Below, one piece after another: positions 44,567 to 53,006 of a stretch of DNA of 64,000 nucleotides. The position numbers and the translations under genes were made by a program. This DNA comes from Bacteroidales bacterium (GTDB taxonomy: Bacteria; Bacteroidota; Bacteroidia; Bacteroidales; UBA932): NCBI GenBank assembly GCA_017443465.1, contig JAFRXO010000009.1, positions 39,035 through 103,034 on the forward strand, read 5' to 3'. How positions within the stretch are numbered: position 1 is the stretch's first letter; each line of letters begins with the position of its first letter. Below the pieces are notes generated by a model. It searched no databases. It saw only the letters and a program-made list of their open reading frames with translations, and was not told where the DNA came from.

Positions 44567-46681
44567 CTACTCTTCTTCCTTCTCCTGTGCTGCGTACTCT
44601 TCGAGAAGCTTCTTCTGTACGTCGGCAGGAACCTGCTGGTACTCGGAGAACTTCATCGTGAAGGTAGCTGCACCTCCGGTGAGGGAGCTGAGGATAGTGG
44701 AATACCTGTAAAGTGAAGCCAGAGGAATCTTGGCGTGGAGAACGGCGAAGTTGCCGTCCATGTCCTGGCTCAGGAAGATACCCCTGCGGCCGGTGATATC
44801 ACTCATGCAAGGTCCGACATAGTCGGCCGGAGTAGTGATGTCCACGTCATAGATAGGCTCGAGGATCTTCGGACCGGCTTCCTTGAATGCCATGCTGAAG
44901 GCCATACGTCCGGCGATGATGAAGGCGATTTCCTTGGAATCGACCGGGTGCATCTTACCGTCATAGACGTAAACCCTGATATCCCTGGCATATGAACCGG
45001 TAAGAGGACCTTCGGTCATCTTCTGGTTGATACCCTTGAGGATAGCCGGCATGAAGCTCAGGTCGATGGCTCCACCGACAACGCAGTTGTTGAACTCAAG
45101 CTTACCGCCCCAGGCGAGTTCCTGGAGTTCGGTACCCTTGATTGCGAGAGCGGTATCTTTGCCGTCGATCTTGAAGTTCTTGGGCTGCTCCTGTCCTTCG
45201 ATGTACGGGCAGATCAGGAGTGCGACCTCACCGAACTGACCGGCACCACCGGACTGCTTCTTGTGACGATAGCGGGCGACAGCCTGCTTCGTGATGGTCT
45301 CCCTGTAAGGAATCTTCGGCTCAAAGAACTCTGCATCGAGTTTGAACTCGTTCTTCATGCGCCACTTGGCGAAGTTGATGTGCTGCTCACCCATTCCGCT
45401 GAGGATGGTCTGGCGGCGCTCGTTGTCATAGTGGGCATTGAGGGTCGGATCCTGGGAAGCGATCTTGTTGAGGGCTTCACCAACCTTGGCCTCGTCATTC
45501 TTGTCAGCAGCCTTGACTGCGCAGAAATACTTGGCGTCAGGATAGACGATGTGTTCAATGGCGTTGACACCGGCCTCTGCGAGGGTGGTGTCAGCCTTGC
45601 CGTTCTTGAGTTTCATCACGCAGCCGATGTCTCCGGCGCTGATCTGGGAAACTTTCACCTTATTGGCTCCTGCAACGGCGGAGATGGCGGAAAGCCTCTC
45701 ACTGTTTCCGGTCTCGGGGTTGGTGAGGTCGGCGCCCTCTTTCAGGGTACCACTCATAACCTTGAAGTAGGAAACGTCACCGAGGTGCTGCTCAACGTCA
45801 GTCTTGAAAATGAACAGGCTTGTAGGACCGTCCGCCTTGCATGCCGGAGCGGGCGCTACGTTGACGATGAACTCCATGAGCCTCTTGACTCCGATGTCGT
45901 TCTTTGCGGAAACGCAGAAGACCGGCATGACCTCACCTTTGGAGATACCGGCGGAAAGACCGGAACGGATCTCGTTGATGTCGAGGCTCTCGGTGTCGAA
46001 GAACTTCATCATGAGCTCGTCGTCTCCCTCAGCAGCCTTCTCCATGAGTTCCTGATGCAGGGACTCAGCTTCGTCAGCATACTGTGCGGGGATGTCAAGT
46101 TCATCATAATTTCCGTCATTGTCCTTGTAGACGTAATACTTCATCGTAAGGACATCTACGAAACTCTTGAAGGACGAACCCGGATCTACGGGGAACTGGA
46201 CCTGGACGATCTTCTTGCCGTAGGTCTCCTTGAGGGTCTCAAGGGTGTGCTCCCAGTTGGCCTTCTCATGGTCAAGCTGGTTGACAGCCACGATCAGGGG
46301 GATGTTGTACTGCCTTGCGTAGCGGGAGAAGATCTCGGTTCCGACCTCTACACCCTGCTGTGCATTGACAACGAGGACACCGGTCTCGCAGACCTTGAAA
46401 GCGGAAATGGCACCGCCGCAGAAATCGTCAGAACCCGGAGCGTCGATGAAATTGAGCTTCTTGTCCTGGAATTCAGCGTAAAGCGGAGTAGCATTTACGG
46501 ATTTCTGGTTCGACTGTTCATATTCAGTGTTGTCGGACACTGTGTTCTTGCCCTCGATGGTTCCTCTCCTGAGGATCACCTTGCCTTCAAAGAGCATAGC
46601 CTCCGCAAGCATGGTCTTGCCGGACTTGGAGCTTCCGACCAGGACGACATTGCGGATGTCTTTTGTTGAGTAGACTTTCAT
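44567..46681 (-). CDS. EF-G paralogue (EF-G2 type), catalytic His replaced
   Basis: 704 residues with the full five-domain EF-G layout. G1 is GSSKSGKT (16-23). G3 reads DAPGSDD (80-86) where canonical EF-G has DTPGHVD, so the catalytic switch-II His is Ser84. G4 is NQLD (134-137) rather than NKMD. Domain IV and V motifs (YRETITKQA, GGAGQFGEVAL, IKGTELQELAWGGKLEFNNCVVGG, PLASLYRYSTILSSLTGG) are present. The canonical fusA normally follows rpsG and would lie just past the window end, so this is a second copy. Its likely relative is the Bacteroides EF-G2 used in starvation; that link is from family knowledge. Confidence 0.9.
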   Translation of the reverse strand: MKVYSTKDIRNVVLVGSSKSGKTMLAEAMLFEGKVILRRGTIEGKNTVSDNTEYEQSNQKSVNATPLYAEFQDKKLNFIDAPGSDDFCGGAISAFKVCETGVLVVNAQQGVEVGTEIFSRYARQYNIPLIVAVNQLDHEKANWEHTLETLKETYGKKIVQVQFPVDPGSSFKSFVDVLTMKYYVYKDNDGNYDELDIPAQYADEAESLHQELMEKAAEGDDELMMKFFDTESLDINEIRSGLSAGISKGEVMPVFCVSAKNDIGVKRLMEFIVNVAPAPACKADGPTSLFIFKTDVEQHLGDVSYFKVMSGTLKEGADLTNPETGNSERLSAISAVAGANKVKVSQISAGDIGCVMKLKNGKADTTLAEAGVNAIEHIVYPDAKYFCAVKAADKNDEAKVGEALNKIASQDPTLNAHYDNERRQTILSGMGEQHINFAKWRMKNEFKLDAEFFEPKIPYRETITKQAVARYRHKKQSGGAGQFGEVALLICPYIEGQEQPKNFKIDGKDTALAIKGTELQELAWGGKLEFNNCVVGGAIDLSFMPAILKGINQKMTEGPLTGSYARDIRVYVYDGKMHPVDSKEIAFIIAGRMAFSMAFKEAGPKILEPIYDVDITTPADYVGPCMSDITGRRGIFLSQDMDGNFAVLHAKIPLASLYRYSTILSSLTGGAATFTMKFSEYQQVPADVQKKLLEEYAAQEKEEE

Positions 46682-46710
46682 TGCAGAGTAATAAATGTGA
46701 TTTTAGCTCG

Positions 46711-46742
46711 CAAAGTTAACAATTATAAAATGCTTTAGCAAG
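46711..46742 (-). promoter_or_regulatory. -33/-7 promoter of the EF-G paralogue
   Basis: On the minus strand: CTTG (46739-46742, 3 of 4), a 20-bp spacer, TAACTTTG (46711-46718). It overlaps the end of the small upstream gene. Confidence 0.7.
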
Positions 46743-46980
46743 GGTTAGGGGTTTCAATCCCATATTTTTTCTTCAAATAATCAGGAATATGCGCCCTGTA
46801 ATCATCCATAAGCGCCTGTCCGCATATGCCGATTTCATCCATGAGCATCGAGTCAAGCTTCTTCTCATCCTCCTGCAGCCATATGCATATTTCGTGGAAA
46901 GTAAGCGTGCGGTCAAACCAGATTTTGTCTTCAGTCATCAGGCTTCCGAAGATCCTGTAGTTCTCTTCAAGTGTTCTCAT
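46735..46980 (-). CDS. Small acidic helical protein, unknown
   Basis: 81 residues from ATG 46980; a longer in-frame form to 47028 would cross the palindromic operator region and is less likely. It is rich in Glu, Asp and Leu with two or three amphipathic helices (TLTFHEICIWLQEDEKKLDSML) and a Lys-rich C-terminal segment. I do not recognise a family. It is divergent from an XRE-type regulator, with TGTGAC repeats between them, which suggests shared control. Confidence 0.6.
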   Translation of the reverse strand: MRTLEENYRIFGSLMTEDKIWFDRTLTFHEICIWLQEDEKKLDSMLMDEIGICGQALMDDYRAHIPDYLKKKYGIETPNPC

Positions 46981-47010
46981 AATGCAATTATAAGCAAAAT
47001 CAGGGCATTT

Positions 47011-47049
47011 TGTGACCTGGCAGTTCATATTGTGACTTATCTGGTCACA
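47011..47049. promoter_or_regulatory. Putative operator: three TGTGAC half-sites
   Basis: TGTGAC at 47011-47016 and 47031-47036 (exactly 20 bp apart, two helical turns) and GTCACA at 47044-47049, forming an inverted repeat with the second copy around a 7-bp centre. It lies between the small unknown gene and the XRE regulator, so autoregulation is plausible. Confidence 0.55.
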
Positions 47050-47070
47050 TTATTTCCGGGAATGAAATGA

Positions 47071-47078
47071 TAATTTTG
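47071..47078 (+). promoter_or_regulatory. -7 element of the XRE regulator promoter
   Basis: TAATTTTG, 16 nt upstream of the ATG at 47095 and 21 bp downstream of the last TGTGAC half-site. Confidence 0.6.
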
Positions 47079-47094
47079 TGCCGGACAATCAATT

Positions 47095-47460
47095 ATGGAC
47101 AACTATTCAGATTTCGTCGGGACTAATGTCCGCAAGCTCAGGGACCGTCTGGGAATGACCCAGGAGGAGTTTGCGGAGTATTCCGGCGTCAGTCGCGAGG
47201 AGATATCCAGGATTGAGAACGGCAGGAAAAGGATTGTCAGCACATCACTGTACAAAATCGCCTCTGCCACCGGAATTGATGTGCGTCAGCTCATGGCCGG
47301 CCTGGAGCCAGACAGGGTTATCGTCGGGGAGGGTATTGAAGGATATAAGAGCGACGGAGGCGGGACTCCCTCCAGGGATGAGGCTCTCTGGCACATTGAA
47401 AAGGTACGGGAATTCATCCGCGAAACCGACAGTGACGGCCACTGCGCAGATAATCTCTGA
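47095..47460 (+). CDS. XRE-family transcriptional regulator
   Basis: 121 residues. An N-terminal helix-turn-helix of the Cro/cI type (about 10-65) has the usual order: KLRDRLGMTQEEFAEYSGVSREEISRIENGRKR. The C-terminal half (about 70-121) is charged and shows no known sensor domain. It is divergent from a small unknown gene with TGTGAC repeats in between. The DNA-binding role is secure; the regulon is unknown. Confidence 0.9.
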   Translation: MDNYSDFVGTNVRKLRDRLGMTQEEFAEYSGVSREEISRIENGRKRIVSTSLYKIASATGIDVRQLMAGLEPDRVIVGEGIEGYKSDGGGTPSRDEALWHIEKVREFIRETDSDGHCADNL

Positions 47461-47479
47461 TAATCATCCGGAATTTGAC

Positions 47480-47487
47480 TATTTTTG
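47480..47487 (+). promoter_or_regulatory. -7 element of the rnhB promoter
   Basis: TATTTTTG, 19 nt upstream of the rnhB ATG at 47507. The intervening leader holds two CATATG copies (47489 and 47504). Confidence 0.6.
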
Positions 47488-47506
47488 TCATATGGTTTCA
47501 TAGCAT

Positions 47507-48118
47507 ATGGCAAAGCTCATCCATTTGAAATCCTGCATGGAGCCGGGGAGGCTCGAAGCCGGCTGCGATGAAGCCGGACGCGGCCCGCTTGCCGGTCCGG
47601 TATATGCCGCTGCGGTCATCCTCCCCGAAGGTTTCTCCCATCCTCTTCTGAACGATTCGAAGCAGATGAACGAAGCCAACCGGGACAAGCTCAGGGAAAT
47701 AATTGAAAAAGAGGCTGTTGCCTGGGCCGTTGAGGCTGTGTCTCCAGCTGAGATCGACTCCTTGAACATCCTCTGGGCATCGGTGACCGGGATGCAGCGC
47801 GCCGTAAAAGCCCTGAAGGTCCGTCCGGATTTCCTCCTGATCGACGGCAACCGCTTCCGCCCCTTCGACGGATTCGCATATACCACTGTGGTACACGGAG
47901 ATGCTACATATGCATCGATCGCCGCGGCCTCGGTGCTGGCCAAGACGTACCGCGACGAATTCATGCGCAGGATCGCGGCGGAATATCCCCAGTATGGCTG
48001 GGACCACAACTTCGGCTATCCTACCGCAGACCATCTGGAGGCCGTGAAAAAGTATGGGCTCACACCATGGCACAGGTTGTCTTTCCATCCGAAAGCACTT
48101 GAGCCTACATTATTCTGA
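47507..48118 (+). CDS. rnhB: Ribonuclease HII
   Basis: 203 residues. It cleaves RNA in RNA-DNA hybrids and single ribonucleotides in DNA. Active-site acids are visible in GCDEAGRGPLAGPV (Asp/Glu near 20), LLIDGN (Asp near 108) and the HGDATYASIAAASVLAKTYRD segment. The C-terminal YGWDHNFGYPTADHLEA and TPWHRLSFHPK are typical. It precedes the S46 peptidase but each has its own -7 element. Confidence 0.96.
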   Translation: MAKLIHLKSCMEPGRLEAGCDEAGRGPLAGPVYAAAVILPEGFSHPLLNDSKQMNEANRDKLREIIEKEAVAWAVEAVSPAEIDSLNILWASVTGMQRAVKALKVRPDFLLIDGNRFRPFDGFAYTTVVHGDATYASIAAASVLAKTYRDEFMRRIAAEYPQYGWDHNFGYPTADHLEAVKKYGLTPWHRLSFHPKALEPTLF

Positions 48119-48125
48119 TTATTAC

Positions 48126-48133
48126 TATTTTTG
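48126..48133 (+). promoter_or_regulatory. -7 element of the S46 peptidase promoter
   Basis: TATTTTTG, 24 nt upstream of the ATG at 48158. An alternative TTG start at 48131 lies inside this element and is therefore rejected. Confidence 0.65.
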
Positions 48134-48157
48134 TGTCCGACAACAAACTTCAATGAT

Positions 48158-50272
48158 ATGAAAAAAACTTTCCTTGCCATCGCCGTGGCAATTCTCATGA
48201 CAGGTGTCGCATATGCTGACGAAGGCATGTGGCTTCTGCCTCTTCTCCAGAAAATGAACTCCGAGGCCATGTCGAGGCTGGGCTGCCGCCTGACCGCCGA
48301 GGACATCTATTCCATCAACAACTCTTCCCTGAAGGACGCTGTAGTCCATTTCGGAGGAGGATGTACAGGAGAGATGATTTCCTCTGAAGGACTTTTGGTG
48401 ACCAATCACCATTGCGGCTACTCAAGCATCCAGAGACTGTCCTCTCCGGAGCACAACTATCTGGAAGACGGCTATTTCGCCATGCGCCGTGACCAGGAGC
48501 TCCCTGTCAACGGACTGTCTGTGACCTTCCTCCAGGAAATGAGGGATGTTACCGACATTGTGGCCAAGGCAGGTGAGAAAGCCCAGAAGAAAGGAAAGAC
48601 CGAGCAGGCGGAGAAAGACCGCACCGACAAGATGCGCGAACTGGAAGCCGAAGCGATGAAGGCGAATCCCCACTGCTCCGCCAGGGTTACGGGATTCTAC
48701 AATGAGAATGTCTGGTACCTGATAGTTTACAAGACTTACAATGATGTCCGTTTCGTCGGCGCTCCTCCTGTAGCCATCGGGAAATTCGGAGGCGAAGCCG
48801 ACAACTGGACATGGCCCAGGCACACGGGTGACTTCTCTATGTTCCGCGTGTACGCGGGAAGGGACAATGAACCCGCCGCCTATTCCGAGGACAACGTACC
48901 TTACAGGCCGGCCAGATCCCTGAAGATCAGCATGAAGGGCCTCAGTGACGGGGATTTCGCATTCATAATGGGATACCCCGGAAGGACCCAGCGTTTCCAG
49001 ACTGCGGTTCAGCTTCAGGACATGGTGGACAATAACAACATCCGCGTGAAAGCCAGGACACTGCGCCAGAGCATCATGTGGGAGGCTATGGAATCGGATC
49101 CAGCCATCAGGCTCAAATATGCCAACAAGTACGCCGGATCTGCAAACGGCTGGAAGAAATGGCAGGGCGAGGACCAGTCTTTCAAGAAACTCAAGATCAT
49201 AGAGCGCGAGACCCGCAAGGAGGCCGAGTTCATGGACTGGGTGAATGCCAGTCCGGCCCGCAAGGCCAAATACGGCACGGCGCTCCAGACCATAAACACC
49301 GCAGTAGCGGCCATGAAAGAGCCGTCCGATGCAATCGCGCTGCTGAGCGAGAGCATAGGCCGCATCGAACTGGCTTCATTGTGCCAGAGCTATACCAGGC
49401 AGGCCACCGGAAAGACCCCGGAAGAGGCTGTGCAGGCAATGGAACGTACTTATCAGGACTATTGGCTGCCTCTGGATATACGCGAGGCAGAGGCACTTAT
49501 AAAATATTATCGCGACAATGCCGATCCGGCGAATTATCCGCAGCTCGACGGAGTGGATTTCGCCACAATGGACATCAAGGCATATGTTGCCAAACTCTTC
49601 GCCGGAAGCGATTTCTCTTCATATGAAAGGCTTCAGGCCGCGGTGCGCAGCGGGCGGACGGATTTCAGCGATGATCCCGCTTCGAAGTTCTACGACGCGC
49701 TGATGAAAGTCGCGGACAGGCTCTCTCCCGCCGCATATGCCACAATGGGCAAGCTGAACGAAGGGGCCAAAGCCTTCACTGCAGGACTGCTGGAATGGAA
49801 GGCCGGCGAGCCGTCCTATCCGGACGCCAACTCTACGATGAGGCTCACATATGGTACCATGAGCGGCTATTCGCCTAAGGACGGAGTGTATTACAAGCCA
49901 TATACTTACCTCGAGGGAGTCATGGAGAAGGAGAATCCGGACGATTACGAGTTTAAAGTCCCGGCGAAATTGAAACAGCTCTGGAAAGACCGTGACTTCG
50001 GGCAGTATGCCGATGCGACGGGCTCCGTTCCGGTCTGCTTCCTGACTACGAATGACATCACCGGAGGAAACTCCGGATCCCCGGTAATGAATGCGGACGG
50101 AGAACTCATAGGCCTGGCATTCGACGGCAACTGGGAGGCGATGTCCAGCGACGTTATTTTCGAACCGGAGCTCCAGAGGGTGATCAACGTGGACATCCGT
50201 TACGTCCTGTTCCTCGTGGACAAACTCGGCGGTGCCGGATACCTTCTGGATGAAATGGAGATTGTGAAGTAA
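48158..50272 (+). CDS. S46-family dipeptidyl-peptidase, DPP7-like
   Basis: 704 residues from ATG 48158, with a signal peptide (about 1-20, ending AYAD). The S46 catalytic His lies in VTNHHCGYSSIQ and the Ser in ITGGNSGSPVMN. Eighteen residues past that Ser, the S1-pocket position is Gly (AFDGNWE), the state seen in DPP7, whereas DPP11 has Arg; preference for hydrophobic P1 residues is inferred. These periplasmic enzymes release dipeptides from oligopeptides in asaccharolytic and gut Bacteroidota. Co-oriented with mrp 10 bp downstream. Confidence 0.92.
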   Translation: MKKTFLAIAVAILMTGVAYADEGMWLLPLLQKMNSEAMSRLGCRLTAEDIYSINNSSLKDAVVHFGGGCTGEMISSEGLLVTNHHCGYSSIQRLSSPEHNYLEDGYFAMRRDQELPVNGLSVTFLQEMRDVTDIVAKAGEKAQKKGKTEQAEKDRTDKMRELEAEAMKANPHCSARVTGFYNENVWYLIVYKTYNDVRFVGAPPVAIGKFGGEADNWTWPRHTGDFSMFRVYAGRDNEPAAYSEDNVPYRPARSLKISMKGLSDGDFAFIMGYPGRTQRFQTAVQLQDMVDNNNIRVKARTLRQSIMWEAMESDPAIRLKYANKYAGSANGWKKWQGEDQSFKKLKIIERETRKEAEFMDWVNASPARKAKYGTALQTINTAVAAMKEPSDAIALLSESIGRIELASLCQSYTRQATGKTPEEAVQAMERTYQDYWLPLDIREAEALIKYYRDNADPANYPQLDGVDFATMDIKAYVAKLFAGSDFSSYERLQAAVRSGRTDFSDDPASKFYDALMKVADRLSPAAYATMGKLNEGAKAFTAGLLEWKAGEPSYPDANSTMRLTYGTMSGYSPKDGVYYKPYTYLEGVMEKENPDDYEFKVPAKLKQLWKDRDFGQYADATGSVPVCFLTTNDITGGNSGSPVMNADGELIGLAFDGNWEAMSSDVIFEPELQRVINVDIRYVLFLVDKLGGAGYLLDEMEIVK

Positions 50273-50282
50273 GGAAACATTC

Positions 50283-51347
50283 ATGAAAGAAAACGAAATC
50301 AACAAATACCTTCTCGAAGTAAAGCACCCCGGGAAGGGAGACAAGAGCATCGTAGAGCTCGGGATGGTGGACAGCGTAGAGGTAGGGGACAACAGGGTCT
50401 GCGTAACCCTGGCCTTTCCGAAGAGGAAGGATCCGCTTACTGATTATCTAATCGGGGCAACCCGCGCCGCTCTCTACCAAAACACCCCGGAAGGAACTGA
50501 AATAGAGGTAAAGACAGTTGTCAGGGATGAGTCGAAACCCAAGCCGACAGGCCTTGCCCTAGGCGTTGAGGAACTCAAGAACGTCTCTCATATCATAGGC
50601 ATCGCTTCCGGTAAGGGCGGAGTGGGCAAGTCCACTGTCGCGGTGAACCTTGCGGTTGCACTTGCCAGGCAGGGATTCCGAGTCGGACTTGCGGATGCGG
50701 ACGTTTACGGGCCCAGTGTCCCGCTGATGACCGGGACCGAAGGCCGTGTCCCCGAGGTGGTGGAAGAAAACGGGAAACAGCTGATGCTTCCCATCGAGAA
50801 ATTCGGGGTAAAGTGGATGTCCATAGGGTATTTCGCCGCTCCCGGACAGGCCCTCATATGGCGTGGTCCGATGGCTACCAATGCCCTCAAGCAGATGATC
50901 CTCCAGGTCCGCTGGGGAGTGCTGGACTATCTTCTCATAGATATGCCTCCGGGAACCGGAGACATCCACATCACCCTCGTCCAGGATATTCCCATGGAGG
51001 GAGCCATTATCGTCACTACTCCCCAGAACGTCGCCCTGGCTGACGTCACAAAGGGTGTGGACATGTTCCGCAGTGAAAAAATCAACCGGCGCATCTTCGG
51101 ACTTGTGGAAAACATGTCCTGGTTTACGCCGGCAGAACTGCCTCAAAACAGGTATTTTATCTTTGGTAAAGGAGGAGGGGAGGCCATGTCCAGGCAGTTT
51201 GACATCCCCCTCTTGGGTCAGGTCCCGCTCGTCCAGAGCATATGCGAGGATGGTGATGCGGGCACTCCTGCCGCCCTCTCTTCAGGCCCGGACGGCGAGG
51301 CCTTCTTAGCTCTCGCCGCCAGAGTCGTTTCGGAGATCAATAAGTAG
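50283..51347 (+). CDS. mrp: Mrp/ApbC-type iron-sulfur cluster carrier ATPase
   Basis: 354 residues. An N-terminal MIP18-like domain (about 1-80) is followed by the P-loop deviant Walker A GKGGVGKST near residue 113, then DADVYGPSVPLMTG and the ParA/MinD-type DMPPGTGDIHITL. Mrp proteins carry Fe-S clusters to targets. The CxxC pair common near the C-terminus is missing here (the region reads ENMSWFTPAELPQNRYFIFG), so cluster binding must differ from E. coli Mrp. Starts 10 bp after the S46 peptidase. Confidence 0.93.
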   Translation: MKENEINKYLLEVKHPGKGDKSIVELGMVDSVEVGDNRVCVTLAFPKRKDPLTDYLIGATRAALYQNTPEGTEIEVKTVVRDESKPKPTGLALGVEELKNVSHIIGIASGKGGVGKSTVAVNLAVALARQGFRVGLADADVYGPSVPLMTGTEGRVPEVVEENGKQLMLPIEKFGVKWMSIGYFAAPGQALIWRGPMATNALKQMILQVRWGVLDYLLIDMPPGTGDIHITLVQDIPMEGAIIVTTPQNVALADVTKGVDMFRSEKINRRIFGLVENMSWFTPAELPQNRYFIFGKGGGEAMSRQFDIPLLGQVPLVQSICEDGDAGTPAALSSGPDGEAFLALAARVVSEINK

Positions 51348-51350
51348 TAA

Positions 51351-51560
51351 TCAGTCGTCCTCCTGGTACTCCAGAAGGTCTCCCGGTTGACAGTCCAGTG
51401 CCTTGCAAAGCGAGGCAAGGGTGGTGAATCGGATAGCCTTCGCCTTACCTGTCTTGAGGATCGACAGGTTCGATGCGGAGATTCCAATTTTCTCTGCAAG
51501 CTCGCCGGAAGACATTTTCCGGCGGGCCAGCATTACATCTACATTGACGATTACAGGCAT
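51351..51560 (-). CDS. Small XRE-type HTH regulator (YozG-like)
   Basis: 69 residues, essentially one helix-turn-helix domain (MLARRKMSSGELAEKIGISASNLSILKTGKAKAIRF) and a short tail ending CQPGDLLEYQ. Such proteins are usually encoded beside a DUF2975 membrane protein; here the neighbour 9 bp upstream is the flotillin gene instead, so it is probably the last gene of the nfeD-flotillin operon. Confidence 0.88.
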   Translation of the reverse strand: MPVIVNVDVMLARRKMSSGELAEKIGISASNLSILKTGKAKAIRFTTLASLCKALDCQPGDLLEYQEDD

Positions 51561-51569
51561 GGGATGATA

Positions 51570-52964
51570 CTATTTTTCCGCTGCCTTCTTGTCTTCTTTC
51601 TTGCCTGCGGGCTGCTCTTCGGGCAGTTCTTTTCCTTTCAGGTAATCGGGAAGCTGCATTCCGGCCATCTTGAAGAGGTCATCCATCGGCGGGATGCTCT
51701 TCATAAGTCCGGAAATGAAGTTGGCGGTGGAAGTCTTGCCGTCAGCGGATCCTGATCCGTCCCAGACGGTGACCTTGTCGATGTTGATGCCCTTGACGGC
51801 TTCGACCTGGGTCTTGACGAGTTCAGGCAGCCTGTCGGCGATCATCATGAGGACGGCCTTCTGCGGGTCGCCGGATGCGGCGTTGACAAGGGCCATGAAA
51901 CCCTGTGCCTGCTTGGAGAGGATCTCCATTGCACCGCGGCCCTGGGCCTCCATCTTGGCGAAGATGGCGTCGGCCTCTCCCTTGGCTACCCTGCGGGCTT
52001 TTTCTGCCTGGGCTTCGGCCTCGATCTCTATCTTCTGTTTCTCGATTTCAGCGGCGACGACGATGTCGGCCTGCCTGGTAGCTTTTTCCTTCTCGGCGCG
52101 GGCAAGCTCTGCGTCGCGCTCGGACTGGTAGGCTTCCTGGAGGGCCTTGGCGGCCTGGACCTTCTCGGCGGCGACAGCCAGCCTTTCGGCCTCTGCGGTC
52201 TTTTCACGCCTCTGGGCGTCGGAGTTTGCGATGTCGATCTTCGACTGGTTCTCTCCCTTGACTGCGAGGGCGTTGGCTGCTGCGACGTTCACTCGGGTGT
52301 CCTTGTCGGCGTCGGCCTTTCCGGTTTCACCGAAACGGTTCTGCTCAGCCACGCTCTTCTTGGCATCGTTGATTGCCTTGGCGGCTGCTTCCTTTCCGAG
52401 AGCCTCGATGTAGCCGGACTCGTCACGGATATCGGTTACGTTGACGTTGATGAGCTTGAGACCGATCTTGCGGAGTTCGGCTTCTACGTTGGCGCTGACG
52501 CTGGCTAGGAACTTGTCGCGGTCGGCGTTGATCTCCTCGATGTCCATCGTAGCGATGACCAGACGGAGCTGTCCGAAGAGGATATCGGTCGCGATGTTCT
52601 TGATGTCGTCAGTGGTGAGGCCGAGAAGCCTTTCAGCCGCGTTGTTCATGATGTCGGGCTCGGTGGAGATACCGACGGTGAAGCGGCAGGGAACGTCCAC
52701 GCGGATGTTCTGCTTACTCAGGGCGTTGGTGAGGTTGCATTCGATCGAGATCGGCTTGAGGTCAAGATATGCATAGTTCTGGAAGACGGGCCATATGAAA
52801 GCGGCTCCTCCGTGGATACATTTGGCTGATGTGTTGCGTCCGGTCTTTCCGTAGATGACAAGGATCTTGTCGGAAGGACAACGGCGGTAGCGTCTCAGAA
52901 TCGCCGAGAAAGTGACGATGATGACAAAGACGAGAATCAGGATTAGAACGATCTGGGTGTCCAT
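51570..52964 (-). CDS. Flotillin-like SPFH-domain protein
   Basis: 464 residues. An N-terminal membrane segment (about 4-24), then an SPFH/band-7 domain (about 30-190) with VDVPCRFTVGISTEP and ERLLGLTTDDIKNIATDILFGQLR, then a long Ala/Glu/Lys-rich coiled coil (about 200-350) and a C-terminal region typical of flotillins (FloT/YuaG). Flotillins scaffold membrane microdomains. The nfeD-like gene 42 bp upstream is the classic partner (YuaF-YuaG pair). The Lys/Glu-rich tail carries no recognised motif. Confidence 0.92.
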   Translation of the reverse strand: MDTQIVLILILVFVIIVTFSAILRRYRRCPSDKILVIYGKTGRNTSAKCIHGGAAFIWPVFQNYAYLDLKPISIECNLTNALSKQNIRVDVPCRFTVGISTEPDIMNNAAERLLGLTTDDIKNIATDILFGQLRLVIATMDIEEINADRDKFLASVSANVEAELRKIGLKLINVNVTDIRDESGYIEALGKEAAAKAINDAKKSVAEQNRFGETGKADADKDTRVNVAAANALAVKGENQSKIDIANSDAQRREKTAEAERLAVAAEKVQAAKALQEAYQSERDAELARAEKEKATRQADIVVAAEIEKQKIEIEAEAQAEKARRVAKGEADAIFAKMEAQGRGAMEILSKQAQGFMALVNAASGDPQKAVLMMIADRLPELVKTQVEAVKGINIDKVTVWDGSGSADGKTSTANFISGLMKSIPPMDDLFKMAGMQLPDYLKGKELPEEQPAGKKEDKKAAEK

Positions 52965-53006
52965 GATAATGATGTTATTAAGTGGTTTGTCCTATTTAAA
53001 AATATG

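Noticed and set aside
45263-46669. 468-residue open frame antisense to the EF-G paralogue
   Set aside because: It is the shadow frame of a strongly codon-biased gene, with low-complexity Val/Leu/Glu/Gly composition and no recognisable domain or start context.
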